In this document: piece after piece, positions 23,586-38,412 of the stretch
Layout: each line of letters opens with the position of its first letter
Position numbering within the stretch: the stretch's first letter is position 1
Origin: Sapria himalayana
Lineage: Eukaryota; Streptophyta; Magnoliopsida; Malpighiales; Rafflesiaceae
Direction of reading: 5' to 3'
Assembly: GCA_029783825.1 (NCBI GenBank)
Contig: JAREIK010002430.1
Coordinates: 97,818 to 161,817 of the forward strand
DNA: 64,000 nt
Notes under the pieces: generated by a model
What the model was told of the DNA's origin: nothing
The model's input: only the letters and a program-made list of their open reading frames with translations
Databases searched by the model: none
Position numbers and translations under genes: made by a program

Positions 23586-23862
23586 CTCTCGTGTGGCTGG
23601 TCTGGACTCCATTTTTTACTGGCCCTGCTTGGTGATGCTTCGGATTTTTCCGGCTCTCCAATTAATCATGGAATACCCGCTACTCCTGTTGTGCGATGGT
23701 TGGGTGGCCCTTTATGTCTGGGTTTACTCTAGACCAGTTTGCTCGGTCTCGTCAGTTGTCATGAATGTTATCATCTCGGCTTACTAGTGGGGTCCCTCTA
23801 CAAGCTGGTGGCCCATACTTCTGGCTTCTTCCAGGACTTGCTGGCCCCTCTAAATACTACAC
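23586..23862. other. GC-richer unidentified segment (copy A)
   Basis: About 280 bp with clearly higher GC than the rest of the window, including GGTTGGGTGGCCC and CTACAAGCTGGTGGCCCA. It is shared with insertion B (about 40,486-40,806). Frames are broken differently in the two copies. Family unknown; it may be one end of an undescribed transposable element. Confidence 0.4.
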
Positions 23863-26800
23863 TTTCCTCTTTTTATAAGCTTATAAATTTTTTTGAAGAA
23901 TATAAATTATTTAAATTATATCTGTCTCATTCATAATTTTATTTTGCAATTAATATTTCTATAAAAATAAACTTATAAATAATTAAAATGAATATTAAAA
24001 TTATAATGAATACAAATAAAAATGAGATTTATGATTAATTATTTAGGGTATACCAGTTTAATGGTTTAAGTATTTAGGAGTTTAGGAGTTTAATGATTTA
24101 AGATGTTTAGGCATTTAGTAGTTTATATGTTTTATTTAAATAATGAAATAACAAAAAAATTATTTTTCAAATTTTTTATCAATTTTGAAGGTTATAATCT
24201 TTATAAATATAATAATTTTTAAATTTTTTTCAAATGTGAATACAATATTTAGTTATAATAAACTTAATAATTATATATCATGTAAATTAAAAATAAACAA
24301 TTTTATTGATAGATATTAATAAACTAAATATAAATATAAATATAATAATGATCAAAAAATAAATTAATAAACTATTATTTATTGATAAATATTTATATAT
24401 TATTTATAAATATTTAAACCTTTAAAGATGTATTAAATATTTAAGTATTTAAGGATTTTGGGGTTTAAGAGTTTAATGATTTAAGCGTTTAGGCATTTAG
24501 TAGTTTATAGGTTTTATATAAACAATAAAATAACAACGAATTTATTTTTGTGATTTTATCTCATTTTCAAAGATGATAACCTTTAAAAATATAATAATTT
24601 TTAAATTATTTTAAAATATAAATATAATATTTAGTTATAATAATCTTAATAATTATATATCATGTAAATTCAATATAAATAATTTTATTGATAAATATTC
24701 TAATAATTATCAAAAAATAATTTAATAATCTATATTAATAAGATAGATATCAATTAAAATATAATTACAAAACCTAAAATGATTAGAAGCAAAGTAAAAT
24801 ATATTACTATATAATAATTTTTTGTCTTGAATTTTTTTTATCTTTTAAAAAGTTTATGTATATTTTTTTGATGAAAAATAATATATATAAATTATATTTG
24901 TCTGACTCATAATTTATTCTGTAATTAATATATTTATAAAAATAAACAAATAAATAATTAAAATGAATATTTAAAATTATAATAAAATAAAATGTGATTT
25001 ATTATTTATTATTTAGGGATACTAGTTTAATTAAAATTAGATATTTCTCACTAATAATTTATTTTGTAAATAATATTTCTATAAAAATAAACTGATAAAT
25101 ATTTAAAATAAAAATTTAAAATTATACTGAATAAAATTTAAAATGAGATTTATGATTTATTATTATAGTATACCAGTTTAATGGATTAAAAAATTTAAAG
25201 TTTTTTTCATTTAGGATTTTAGCGATTTATGGTTTTAGGCTTTTAGTGGTCTATACGTTTTATTTAAAAAAATAAAATATCAAAAATATTTTCTATAATT
25301 TTTTCTCATTTTCATAGGTTATAACTTTGAAAATATAATAATATTTAAAATTTTTTGAAATGTGAAAATAATACTTAGTTATAATAATATTAATAATTAT
25401 ATATCATATAAATTCAATATACACAATTTTATTGATATATATTATAATAATGATCAAAATTAAATTTCTAAACTATTGATATTAAGAAAGATATTAATTA
25501 AAAAATAATTACAAACCCAAATTGAATCAAAATTATAGTAAAATATATTTCTGGATAACAATTTTTAATTTTTAAATTTTTACTTCTTTTATAAGCATAT
25601 ATATTTTTTAAATTATATTTGTCGCACTCATTATTTATTTTGTAATACATATTTCTATAAAAATAAACTAATAAATAATTAAAATGAATATTTAGAATTA
25701 TAATAAATAGAATTAAAATTAGATTTATTAATTATTAAGTAGTATATAGTGGTTTAAAGATTTATGTATTTTGGCATTACGAGGTTTAAGAGTTTACTGA
25801 CTTAACTATGCATGCATTTAGTGGTTTATAAGTGTTATTTTAAAAAAAATATTTAAAAATTTATTTTTTTTATTTTTTAAAATTTTCAAAGGTTATAACC
25901 TTTGAAAATATAATAATATTTAAATTTTTTTCAAAAGTGAATACAATAATTTGTTATAATAATCATTATATTTATATATCATATAAATTCAATATAAATA
26001 TTTTTATTGATAAATATTCTAATAATGATCAAAGAATAAATTAATAATTTATTATTAAAAAGATAGATATCAATTTAAATATAATTAGAAAACCTAAAAT
26101 GATTCAGAAACAAAGCAGAATATATTACTATATAATTGTTATTTGTTTTGAATTTTTTTTCTTTTAAAAAGTTTATCTATATTTTTTTGATAAAATATAA
26201 TTGTATAAATTATATTTGTTTAACTCAATTTTTTCTGTAATTAATAATTATATAAAAATAAACTAATAAATAATTAAAATGAATATTTTAAATTATAATG
26301 AAAAGAATAAATTTGAGATTTATTATTTAGGGTATATCAGTTTAAAATGATTATATATTTATGGTTTTCGAAATTTAGGAGTTATTGATTTAAGTATTTA
26401 TGCATTTAGTGGTTTATAGGATTTATTTTAACAATGAAATAACAAAAAAATTATTTTTGTTATTTTTTCACATTTTCATAGGTTATAAATTTGAAAATAT
26501 AATATTTTTAAAATTTTTTTAAAATGTGAATAAATTATTTAGTAATAATAATCATTATAATTATATATAATATGAACTAATTATAAATAATTTTATTGAT
26601 AGATATGATATTAATTATCAAAAAATAAATTAATAAATTATTATTAATATGATAAATATAAATTAAAATATAATTTCAAAACCTAAAATCATTCAAAATC
26701 AATGTAAAATTTATTAATAAATAATAATTTTTTGATTTTAAATTTTTACTTCTTTTTATAAGATTATATATTTTTTTATTAAAAGTAAATTTTAAATATT

Positions 26801-26907
26801 ATATTTGTCTGACTAATTATTTATTTTGTAATTAATATTTATATAAAAAATAAAATATTTAAAATTATAATGAATACAAATTAAAATGAGATTTAAGATT
26901 TATTATT
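23863..26907 (-). repeat. Satellite array, block 2b (minus orientation)
   Basis: Resumes at CTTTTTATAAGCTTATAA. Dyad centres near 24,194, 24,576, 25,321, 25,895 (a perfect 28-bp dyad, 25,882-25,909) and 26,485. The 24,194-24,576 monomer is short (382 bp) and contains an AAATATAAATATAAATATAA run, mirrored by the 41,576-41,966 monomer in the second higher-order unit. No gene. Confidence 0.92.
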
Positions 26908-27480
26908 GCTGTATATGTAATTTATTTTTTGATAATCTGTTTGTATCACTTAATATTTTTTCTTTTTTAATATTTTCATGTACGTGCAGGAATGGAAATA
27001 TTAAAAGGCCAGTAATGTAGCAGTAGCACAATAACGGAGGTCTCACTGATGGGACAGCGGGCCGAAATTGGAGCAGAGCCTGATCCGTCTCATGATCCGA
27101 CCCGCTCCGGTTAAATGAACCGAGAGAAATTTTAATATAAAATGTTTTGTAATTTTATTTTCGGGTGGATGTTTTTGGACTCGTGGAACTATTCATCGTT
27201 TCTCTCTCTTCTCTCTGTGCGATTTATCCCGACTATTCTGTGTGCTGCATACTGTAAGACATTTCTGTTGCTTTTATCTATAATGCAAAAGCATTTTATG
27301 GTGGATTTAGCTAGTCGTACTGAGCGACTAGCGAACCACGTTATTTTTGGTGTTTTTTTCTCATTTTTTGATTCTATGATGGATGGTTTCTGAATTGGGA
27401 TATATACATTGCTTGTTTTCTGTTGTTTCTGTGTTTCTGTATCTCAATCAAAATACCATAGAAGCACAATTGCCCAATAA
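26908..27480. other. Insertion C: unique sequence, possible gene fragment
   Basis: About 570 bp of non-satellite DNA splitting a monomer between ...TTTATTAT and TATACATGGTATACC; the uninterrupted monomer is seen at 17,634 and 34,905. It has a pyrimidine-rich stretch ending in CAG at 26,989 (acceptor-like), a GC-rich part with CGGGCCGAAATTGG and CCGACCCGC, and a TCTCTCTCTTCTCTCTG run at about 27,200, which resembles a plant promoter or 5'-leader. A plus-strand frame at 27,142-27,393 (83 codons) is hydrophobic and unlike any family I know. No clear terminal repeats or target duplication. Confidence 0.5.
27301..27339. repeat. GC-containing hairpin in insertion C
   Basis: GCTAGTCG (27,310-27,317) and CGACTAGC (27,325-27,332) are exact inverse copies around a 7-nt loop, with outer GTGG/CCAC pairing after a small internal mismatch. 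It is unrelated to the satellite dyads. Function unknown. Confidence 0.7.
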
Positions 27481-30400
27481 TTATACATGGTATACCGGTT
27501 TAATGGATCAATTATTTAGGGGTTTTGTCCATTAGAAGTTTAGCAATTTATTTTTTTAGGCATTTAGTGGTATATGGGGTTTATTAATATAATAAAAAAA
27601 AATTTTTATATTTTTTTAGATTTTCAAAGGTTATAACCTTTAAAAATAAAATAATTTTTAAAATCTTTTGAAATTTGAATACCATGTATAATTATATTAA
27701 TCTTATTAATTATATATCATATAAATTCAATATAAATAATTTTAATGATAGATATTATAATAATGATCAAAAATTAAATTAATAAACTATTATTAATAAT
27801 ATAAATATTAATTAAAATATATTTACATAACACAAAATTATTCAAAATCAAATAAAAATATATTACTAAATAATAATATTTAATTTATTATTTTTTCCAT
27901 CTATTTATAAGCTTATATTTTTTTATGATTAAAAATAAATTATATAAATAATATCTGCCTCACTCGAAATTTATTTTGTAATTAATTTTTCTAAAAAATT
28001 AAAATATATATAATTAAAATGAAGATTTAAAATTATAATAAATAGAAATAAAAATGAGATTTATTATTTATTAAGTAAATTACAGCTGTTATAAGGTTTA
28101 TGTATTTAGGGGTTTAGGTTTTATGAGCTACTGATTTAAGTAAGTAAACATTTAGTGGTCTATATGTTTTATTTAAAAAAGAAATAACAAAAAATTTATT
28201 TTTTGTATTCTTTCTAATTTTTTAAGATTATAACCTTTGAAAATATAATAATTTTTACATTTTTTTCAAAAGTGAATACAATATTTATTTATAATAATCA
28301 TAATAATTATATATCATATAAATTCAAAATATACAATTTTATTGATAGATATTCTAATAATTATCAAAAAATAAATTAAAATTCTATTATGAATAAGATT
28401 GATATTACTTAAAATATAATATCAAAACCTAAAATGATTCAAAAGCAAAGCAAAATATATTACATAATAATAATTATTTGTTTTTAATTTTTATTGTTTT
28501 TATAAGCTTATGGATTTTTTGATGAAAATGATCTTTAATAATTATATTTTTAACTCATAATTTATTTTATAATTAATATATATATATATATATAAACTAA
28601 ATAGTCAAAATGAATTTTTTAAATTATAATGAAAACAAATAAAAATGAGATTTATTAATTATCATTAAGGGTATACCAGTTTAAAGGATTATCTATATAG
28701 GGGTATCGAGATTTTGTAGTTTAGTGATTTAAGTGATTAGGCATTTAGTGATTTATAGGTTTTATTTAAACAATGAAATAAAAAAAATATTTTTTTTTAT
28801 TTTTTCACATGTTCAAAGGTTATAATCTTTGAAAATATAAAAATTTTAAAACTTTTTTCAAAGGCGAACACAATATTTAGTTATAATAATTATTAAATTT
28901 ATATATCATATAAATTCAATATAAACATTTTTATTGATAAATATTCTAATAATGATGAAAAAATAACTTAATAATCTATTATTAATAAATATAGATATCA
29001 ATTAAAATATAATTACAAAACCTAAAATGATTCAGAAGTAAAGCAAAATATATTTATATATAATACTTTTTTATTTTAAAAATTTTTTTTCTTTTAAAAA
29101 GATTATCTATAATTTTTTGATGAAAAATAATTTATATCAATTATTTTTGTGAAGCTCAATTTATTTTGTAATTAATATTTATATATAAATAAACAAATAA
29201 ATAATTAAAATGAATATTTAAAATTATAATGAAAAAAAATGAGATTTATTATTTATTATTTAGGAATACTATTTTAATTTAAATTATATATGTCTCACTA
29301 ATAATTTATTTTATAATAAATATTTATATAAAAATAAACTGATAAATAATTACAAAAAAAATTTAAAATTATACGGAATAAAAATTAAAAGGAGATTTAT
29401 GATTTATTATTAATGTATACCAGTTTAATAGTTTTGATATTTAGGAGTTTAGAGATTTATGTTTTTAGGAATTTAGTATTTTATAGGTTTTATTTAAACA
29501 ATAAAATAACAAAAAAAAATTTGTGATATTTTCTCATTTTCAGAGGTTATAACATATGAAAATATAATAAAATTTAAGATTTTCTGATATGTGAATACAA
29601 TATTTAGTTATAATATTATTATTAATTATATATAATATAAATTCAATATAAATAATTTTATTGATAGTTATTATAATAATGATCAAAAATTAAATTAATA
29701 AACAATTAATAGTAAGATAGATATTAATTAAAAAATATTTAGAAAACCCAAATTGATTCAAAATTAAAGTAAAATATATTACTGAATAATAATTTTTAAT
29801 TTTTAAATTTTATTTCGTTTATAAGCGTATATATCTTTTTTGATTAAAAATAAATTATTTAAATTATATTTGTCGCCCTCATAATTTATTTTGTAATTAA
29901 TATTTCTATAAAAATAAACTAATAAATAATTAAAATGAATATTTAAAATAATAATAAATTGAAATAAAAATTAGATTTCTTAATTATTAAGTAGCATATA
30001 GCAGTTTAATGGTTTATGTATTTAGGCATTACTGTGCCTTAGAAGTTTACTGATTTAACTATGTATGCATTTAGTGGTTTATAGGTTTTATTTAAAAATT
30101 AAAATATGAAAATATTTAGTTTTATTATTTTTTGATTTTTTCAAAGGTTATATATACCCTTTGAAAATATAATAATTTTTAAATTTTTTTCAAAAGTTAA
30201 TTCAATATTTAGTTATAAAAATCATTATATTTATATATCATATAAATTCAATATAAACAATTTTATTGATAAATATTCTAATAATGATCAAAAAATTAAT
30301 TAATAATCAATTATAAATAAGATAGATATCAATTAAAATAGAATAAAAAATCCTAAAATGATTCTGAAGAAATCAAAATATATTACTATATAATAATTTG

Positions 30401-33400
30401 TTGTTTTAAATTTTTTTTTTTTAAAAAGTTTATCCATATTTTTTTGATGAAAATTAATTTATATAAATTATATTTGTCAACTCATAATTTATTTTTTAAT
30501 TATTATTTATATAAAAATAAACAAATAAATAATTAAAATCAATATTTACAATTATAATCAAAAAAATAATATTGAGATTTAATCTTTATTATTTGGGTTT
30601 ACTAGACTAATTTAAATTAGATCTGTCTCGCTAATAATTTATTTTGTAATAAATATTTTTATAAAAATAAACTAATAAATAATTAAAATAAAAATTTAAA
30701 ATTATACTGAACAAAAATTAAAATGAGATTTATGAATTATTATTAATGCATACCAGTTAATATTTTAAGTATTTAGAGGTTTTGTCATTTATGACTTTAG
30801 CGATTTATGTTTTTATGCATTTAGTGTTTTATAGGTTTTATTTAAACAATAAAATAAGATAAAAAAATTTGTAATTTTTTGTCATTTTTATTGGTTATAA
30901 CCTTTGAAAATATAATAATATTATAATTTTTTGAAATGTAAATACAATATTTAGTTATAATAATTTTAATAATTATATATCATATAAATTCAATATAAAC
31001 AATTTTATAGATAGATATTATAATAATAATCAAAAATTAAATTAATAAACTATTAATAATAAGATTAATATTAATTAAAAAATATTTACAAAATCCAAAT
31101 TGATTCAAAATTAAAGTAAAAAATATTACTGGATATTAATTTTTAAGTTTTAAATTTTTACTTCTTTTATAAGCGTATATATATTTTTTGATTAAAAATA
31201 AATTATTTAAATTATATTTGTCGCACTCATAATTTATTTTGTAATAAATATTTATATAAAATAAACTTATAAATAATTAAAATGAATATTTAAAATAATA
31301 ATAAATTGAAATAAAAATTAGATTTCTTAATTATTAAGTAGTATATAGCTGTTTAATGGTTTATGTATTTAGGCATTACGGGCCTTAGGAGTTTACTTAT
31401 TTTACTGGGTATGCAATTAGTGGTGTATAGGTTTTATTTAAAAATTAAAATAACAAAATATTTATTTTTATTATTTTTTGATATTTTCAAGATTATAACA
31501 TTTGAAAATATAATAATTTTTAAATTTTTTTCCAATGTGAATTCAATATTTAGTTATAATAATCATTATATTTATATATCATATAAATTCATTATAAACA
31601 ATATTATTTATAAATATTCTAATAATGATCAAAAATATATTAAAAATCTATTATTAATAAGATAGATATCAATTAAAATATAATAAAAAAAACTAAAGTG
31701 ATTCAGAAGATAGTTATCCAAATTTTTTTTGAAAATTAATTTATATAAATTATATTTGTCTAACTCATAATTTATTTTATAAAAATAAACAAATAAATAA
31801 TTAAAATGAATATTTAAAATTATAATGAAAAAAGATATATTGAGATTTATTCGTTATTATTTTGGGCATATCAATCTAATTTATATTAGATCTGTATCAC
31901 TAATAATTTATTTTGTAATTAATATTTCTATAAAAATAAACTGATAAATAATTAAAATAAAAATTTAAAATTATACTGAATAAAAATTAGAATGAGATTT
32001 ATGAATTATTATTAATGTATACCAGTTTAATATTTTAAGTATTTAGTGGTTTTTTCGTTTATGACTTTAGTGATTTATGTTTTTAGGCATTTAGTGGTTT
32101 ATGGGTTTTATTAAAACAATTAAATAACAAAAAAATTATTTTTGATATTTTTTCACATTTTCAAACGTTATAACCTTTGAAAATATAATAATTTTAAAAT
32201 TTTTTATAAATGTGAATACAATATTTAGTAATAATAATCATTATGATTTATATAATATAAATTAAATATAAATAATTTTATTGATAGCTATGATATCAAT
32301 TATGAAAAAATAAATTAATATGCTATTATTAATATTATAGATATAAATTAAAATATAATTGCAAAACCTAAAAAAATTCAAAATCCAAGTAAAATTTATT
32401 ACTAAATAATAATTATTTATTAGTTTTTGCTTCTTTTTATAAGATTATATTTTTTTTGATGAAAAATAAATTATTAAAATTATATTTGTCTCACTCATAA
32501 TTTATTTTGTAATTAATCTTTTAATAAATAATTTAAATTATATTTAAGGTTTACGAGTTTAAAGGTTTAAGTATTTAGGGGCGTTTGTGTTTAAGAGTTT
32601 AGAGGTTTAAGTGTTTTGGCATTTATTGGTTTATAAGTTTTATTTAAACAATTATATAATAAAAAAATTATTTTTATTATTTTTTTAATTTTTGAAGGTT
32701 ATAACCTTTGAAAATATAATAATTTTTAATTTTTTTTCAAATGTAAATATAATATTGAGTTATAATAATCTTAATAATTATATGTCATTTAAATTCAATA
32801 TAAATAATTACATTGCTAGATATTATAATAATGACCAAAGAAAATTTAATAAACTATTATTAATAAGATAGATTTATTTAAAATTTATTTGCAGAATCTA
32901 AATTTATTCAAAATCAAAGTAAAATATATTACTTAATAATAATCTTTTTAATGTTTATTTTTTTTATAACTTTATATTTTTGTTATTATAAATAAATTAT
33001 TTAAATTAATTTGTCTTGCTCATAATTTATTTTGTAATTTATAATTCTATAATAATAAACAAATAAATAATTAAAATAATTATTTAAAATTAAAATGGTT
33101 ACAAATAAATTGAGATTTATTATTTATTATTTAGGATATACTGGTTTAATGGTTTAAGTATTTAGGTGTTTTTGGGTTTAGTGGTTTAGTGATTTAAGTG
33201 TTTAGACCTTAAGTGATTTATAGTTATTATCTAAAGAATTAAAAAACAAATAATTTAATTTTTTGAATTTTTTTAATTTTTGAAGGTTGTAACCTTTGAA
33301 AATATAATAATTTTAAATTTTATTAAATGTGAATATAATATTTAGTTATAATAATCTTAATAATTATATATAATCTAAACTAAATATAAATAATTTTATT

Positions 33401-36400
33401 AATAGAGATTGTAATAATGATCAATAAATAAATTAATAAACTAGTATTAATAAGAATGATATAAATTAAAATATAATTGTAGAATCTAAAATGATTCAAA
33501 ATCAAAATAAGATATATTACTAAATAATAATTTTTTATTTTAAAAATTTTGCCTCATTTTATAAGCATATATTTTTTTTTGATGAAAAATAAATTATTTA
33601 AATTAAACATGTCTAACTAATAATTTATTTTGTAATTAATATTTCTATAAAAATAAATTGATAAATAATTAAAATGAATATTTAAAATTATAATGAATAC
33701 TAATTAAAAAGTGAAATATGATTTATTATTTAGGGTATACCTATTTAATGGTTTAAGTTTTTTGTGGTTTTGGGGTTAAGTAGTTTATTAATTTATATGT
33801 TTGCACATTTAGGTGTTTATAGGTTTTATTTAATCAAAGAAATAACAAAAAAATTATTTTTATGAATTTTCGTGATTTTCAAAAATTATAACCTTTGAAA
33901 ATATAATAATTTTTTAATCTTTATAAAATATGAATACAATACTTTGTTATAATAATCTTAATAATTATATTTGATGTAAATTTAATATAAAAAATTTTAT
34001 TAATATATATAATTATAATGATCGAAAAATAAATTAATAAACTATTATTAATAAGATAGATATTAATTAAAATATATTTGCATAGCCCAAAATAATTCAA
34101 AATCAATGTAAATTATATTACTAAAAAATTTTAAAATTTTAAAATTTTGTTTATTTTTATAAGCTTATTTTTTTTATATATAAAATAATATATTTAATTT
34201 ATATGTCTCACTCATTATTTATTTTGTAATTAATATTTCTATAAAAATAAACTAAAAAATAATTAAAATGAATATTTAAAATTATAATGAATACAAATAA
34301 AAATGAAATTTATTATTTATTATTTAGGTTATATTGCTTTAATGGTTTAAGTATTTAGGGGGTTTTGGGGTTAAGAAGTCTAGATATTAAAATGATTAGG
34401 CATTTAGTGGTTTATTATTTTTATTTAAATATTAAAATAATATAAAAATAATTTTTGTGATTTTTTATCATTTTTGAAGGTTATATAACCTTTGAAAATA
34501 TAATAATTTTTAAATTTCTTTTAAATGTAAATATAATAATTATTTATAATAATCTTAATAATTATATGACATTTAAAATCAATATAAGTAATTTTATTGA
34601 TATATATTATAAAAATGATTAAAAAATAAATTAATAAACTATTATTAATAAGATTGATAGCAATTAAAATATAAATGCAAAACCTTTAATAATTAAAAAT
34701 CAAAGTAAAATGTATTAATAAATGATAATTTTTTGTTTTTAAATTTTTACATCTTTTTATAAGCTTATATTTATTTTTTGTTTAAAAATAAATTATTAAA
34801 ATTATATTTGTCTCACTCTTTATTTATTTTTCAATTAATATTTCTATAAAACATAAACTAATAAATAATTATAATGAATACAAATTAAAATGAGATTAAT
34901 GATTTATTATATATGGTATACTAGTTTAATGGATTGTTAATTTAGGGGTTTTGTCATTTAGGAGTTTAGCAATTTATGTTTTTAGGCATTAGTGGTTTAT
35001 AGTTTGTATTTATATAATAAAAATAACAAAAAACTTTTATTAATTTTATCTGATTTTCAAAGGTTATAACCTTTAAAAATAAAATAATTTTTAAAATTTT
35101 TTGAAATCTGAATACCATGTATAATTATATTAATCTTACTAATTATATATCATATAAATTCAATATAAACAATTTTAATGATAAATAGTATAATAATGAT
35201 CAAAAATTAAATTAATAAACTATTATTAATAATATAAATATTAATTAAAATATATTTACATAACACAAAATGATTCAAAATAAAATCAAAATATATTACT
35301 AAATAATAATATTTAATTTTCAAATATTTTCTTTTTTTTATAAGCTTATATTTTTTTTTGATTAAAAATAAATTATTTAAATAATATTTATCTCGCTCAA
35401 AATTTATTTTGTAATTAATTTTTCAAAAAAAATAAACTATAAATAATTAAAAAGTATATTTAAAATTATAATAAATAGAAATAAAAATGAGATTTATTAT
35501 TTATTAAGTAGTATATATCTGTTAAAAGGTTTATGTATTTAGGGGTTTCGTGGTTTATGAGCTTGCTGATTTAAGTAAGTAAGCATTTAATGATCTATAG
35601 GTTTTATTTTAAAAATGAAATAACATAAAATTTATTTTTATTATTTTTCTAATTTTTTAAGCTTATAACCTTTGAAAATATAATAATTTTTAAATTTCTT
35701 TTCAAAAGTGAATACAATATATATTTATAATAATCATAATAATTATATATCATATAAATTAAATATAAACAATTTTATTGATAAATATTTTAATAATTAT
35801 CAAAAAATAAATTAAAAATATATTATGAATAAGATTTATATTACTTAAAATATAATATCAACACCTAAAATGATTCAAAAACAAAACTAAATATATCACT
35901 AAATAATAATTATTTGTTTTTAAATTTTTATGATTTTTATAAGCTTATCTATTTTTTGATGAAAAATAATTTTAATAAATTATATTTTTAACTCATAATT
36001 TATTTTATAATTAATATATATATAAAATAAAAAACTAAACAAACAAAATGATTTTTTTAAATTATAATGAAAACAAATAAAAATGAGATTTATTAATTAT
36101 TATTTAGTGTATACCGGGTTAAAGGATTATCAATATAGGTGTATCGAGATTTTGTAGTTTAGTCATTTAAGTGTTTTGGCATTTAGTGGTGTATAGGTTT
36201 TATTTAAACAATGAAAAAATAAAAAAATTATTTTTTTTTATTTTTTCACTTTTCAAAGGTTACAACCTTTGAAAATATAATAATTTTAAATTTTTTTTCA
36301 AAAGTGAATATAATATTTAGTCATAATAATCATTATATTTATATATCAAATTAATTCAATATAAACATTTTTATTGATAAATATTCTAATAATGACCAAA

Positions 36401-38412
36401 ACATAAATTAATAATCTATTATTAATAAGATAGATATCAATTAAAATATAATTACAAAACCTTAAATGATTCAGAAGAAAATCAAAATATATTACTATAT
36501 AATAATTTTTTGTTTTGAAATTATTTTTTGTTTTAAAAAGTTTATTTATTATTTTTTGATGAAAAATAATTTATATAAATTATATTTGTTTAACTCATAA
36601 TTTATTTTGTAATTAATAATTATATAAAATTATACAAATAAATAATTAAAATGAATATTTAAAATTATAATGAAAAAAAAATGAGTTTTATTATTTATTA
36701 TTTAGGGTATACCAATTTAATTTAAATTAGATCTATCAAACAAATAAATTATTTTTGTAATTAATATTTCTATAAAATAAACTGATAAATAATTAAAATA
36801 AAAATTTAAAATTAAACTAAATAAAAATTATAATGAAATTTATGATTTATTATTAATGTATACCAGTTTAATTGTTTAAGTATTTAAAGGTTCTGCCATT
36901 TAGGAGTTTAGCAATTTATGTTTTTATGCATTAGTGGTTTATAGCTTTTATTTAAACAATAAAATAAAAAAAATTTGTAATTTTTTCTCATTTTCATAAG
37001 TCATAACCTTTGCAAATATAATAATATATAAAATTATTTGAAATGTGAATACAATATTTAGTTATAATAATATTAATAATTATATATCATATAAATTCAA
37101 TATAAACAATTTTATTGATAGATATTATAATAATGATCAAAAATTAAATTAATAAACTATTAATAATAAGATAGATATTAATTACAAAATATTTACAAAA
37201 CCCAAATTGATTCAAAATTAAAGTAAAATATATTACTTTATCATAATTTTTAAATTTTTACTTATTATATAAGCGTAAATGCTTTTATTGATTAAATAAT
37301 TTATTTAAATTATATTTCTCGCACTCATAATTTATTTTTTAATAAATATTTCTATAGAAATAAACTAATAAATATTTAAAATTAAAAGAAAATAGAAATA
37401 AAACTTAGATTTATTAATTATTAAGTTGTATATAGCAGTTTAATGGTTTATGTATTTAGGCATTACTAGGTTTAAAAGTTTACTGATTTAACTGTGTATG
37501 CATTTAGTGCTTATAGATTTTATTTAAAAAATAATAAACAAAAAATTTATTTTTATTATTTTTTGATATTTTCAAATGTTATAACCATTGAAAATATAAT
37601 AATTTTTAAATTTTTTTCAAAAGTGAATTCAATATTTAGTTATAATAATCATTATATTTATATTTAATATATATTCATATTTCAAAAGTGAATTCAATAT
37701 AGGTTTATGTATTTAGGCATTACGGGGTCTAGGAGTTTACTTATTTAATTGTGCTTGCATTTTGTAGTTTATAGGTCTTATTTAAAAAATAAAAAAACAA
37801 AAAATTTATTATTATTATTTTTTGATATTTTCAAAGGTTATAACCTTAGAAAATATAATAATTTTTTTAAATTTTTTCAAAAGTGAATTCAATATTTAGT
37901 TATAATAATCATTATATTTATATATCATATAAATTCAATATAAACTATTTTATTGATAAATATTCTAATAATGATCAAAAAATAAATTAATAATCTATTA
38001 TTAATAAAATAGATATCAATCATAATATAATTACAAACCCTAAAATGATTCAGAAGCAAAGCAAAATATATTTCTATATAATAATTTTTTGTTTTAAATT
38101 TTTTTTTATTTTAAAAAGTTTATGTATATTATTTTGATGAAAAATAATTTATATAAATTATATTTGTTTAACTTATAATTTATTTTGTGATTAATATTTA
38201 TATAAAAATAAACAAATAAATAATTAAATTTAAATATTTAAAATTAAAATGGAAAAAAATGAGATTTATTCTTTATTATTTAGGATATATCGGTTTAATT
38301 TAAATTAGATCCGTCTCACTAAAAATTTATTTTGTAATTAATATTTCTATAAAAATAATCTGATAAATAATTAAAATTAAAATTATACTGAATAATTTAA
38401 ATAATTTATTTT
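27481..38412 (-). repeat. Satellite array, block 2c (minus orientation)
   Basis: Dyad centres near 27,633, 28,230, 28,822, 29,549, 30,150, 30,897, 31,496, 32,170, 32,701, 33,288, 33,888, 34,484, 35,066, 35,665, 36,262, 37,003, 37,581 and 37,840. Spacing is mostly 580-610 bp, with composites of 670-750 bp. At about 37,680-37,700 a monomer is cut short and another begins (AATTCAATATAGGTTTATG), leaving two dyads only 259 bp apart. A (TA)n run lies at about 28,575-28,593. No coding sequence supported. Confidence 0.93.

Larger units (their letters stand above)
20333..23862. other. Insertion A: complex non-satellite block
   Basis: About 3.5 kb of non-satellite DNA between two stretches of minus-oriented satellite, paralogous to insertion B. 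Shared parts are 20,333-21,034, 22,406-23,585 and 23,586-23,860. The middle (21,035-22,405), with the Copia fragment, is replaced in B by about 200 unrelated bases. I see no flanking target duplication. The right edge is abrupt, and about 450 bp of satellite present right of B is missing here, so the right junction is probably a deletion. Confidence 0.8.
13585..24900 (-). repeat. Large higher-order unit, copy 1
   Basis: Ordered set of distinctive monomer variants shared with 31,321-42,268: the GGCATTACGGGCCTTAGG tract, the tract preceded by ATTTAAGGTTTACGAG, the TTTTGTGGTTTTGGGG tract, the insertion A/B block and a short monomer after it (dyad spacing about 385 bp in both copies). The offset is 17,736 at the left and 18,080 at the insertion. 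The two copies have diverged by many point changes and indels. Confidence 0.75.
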
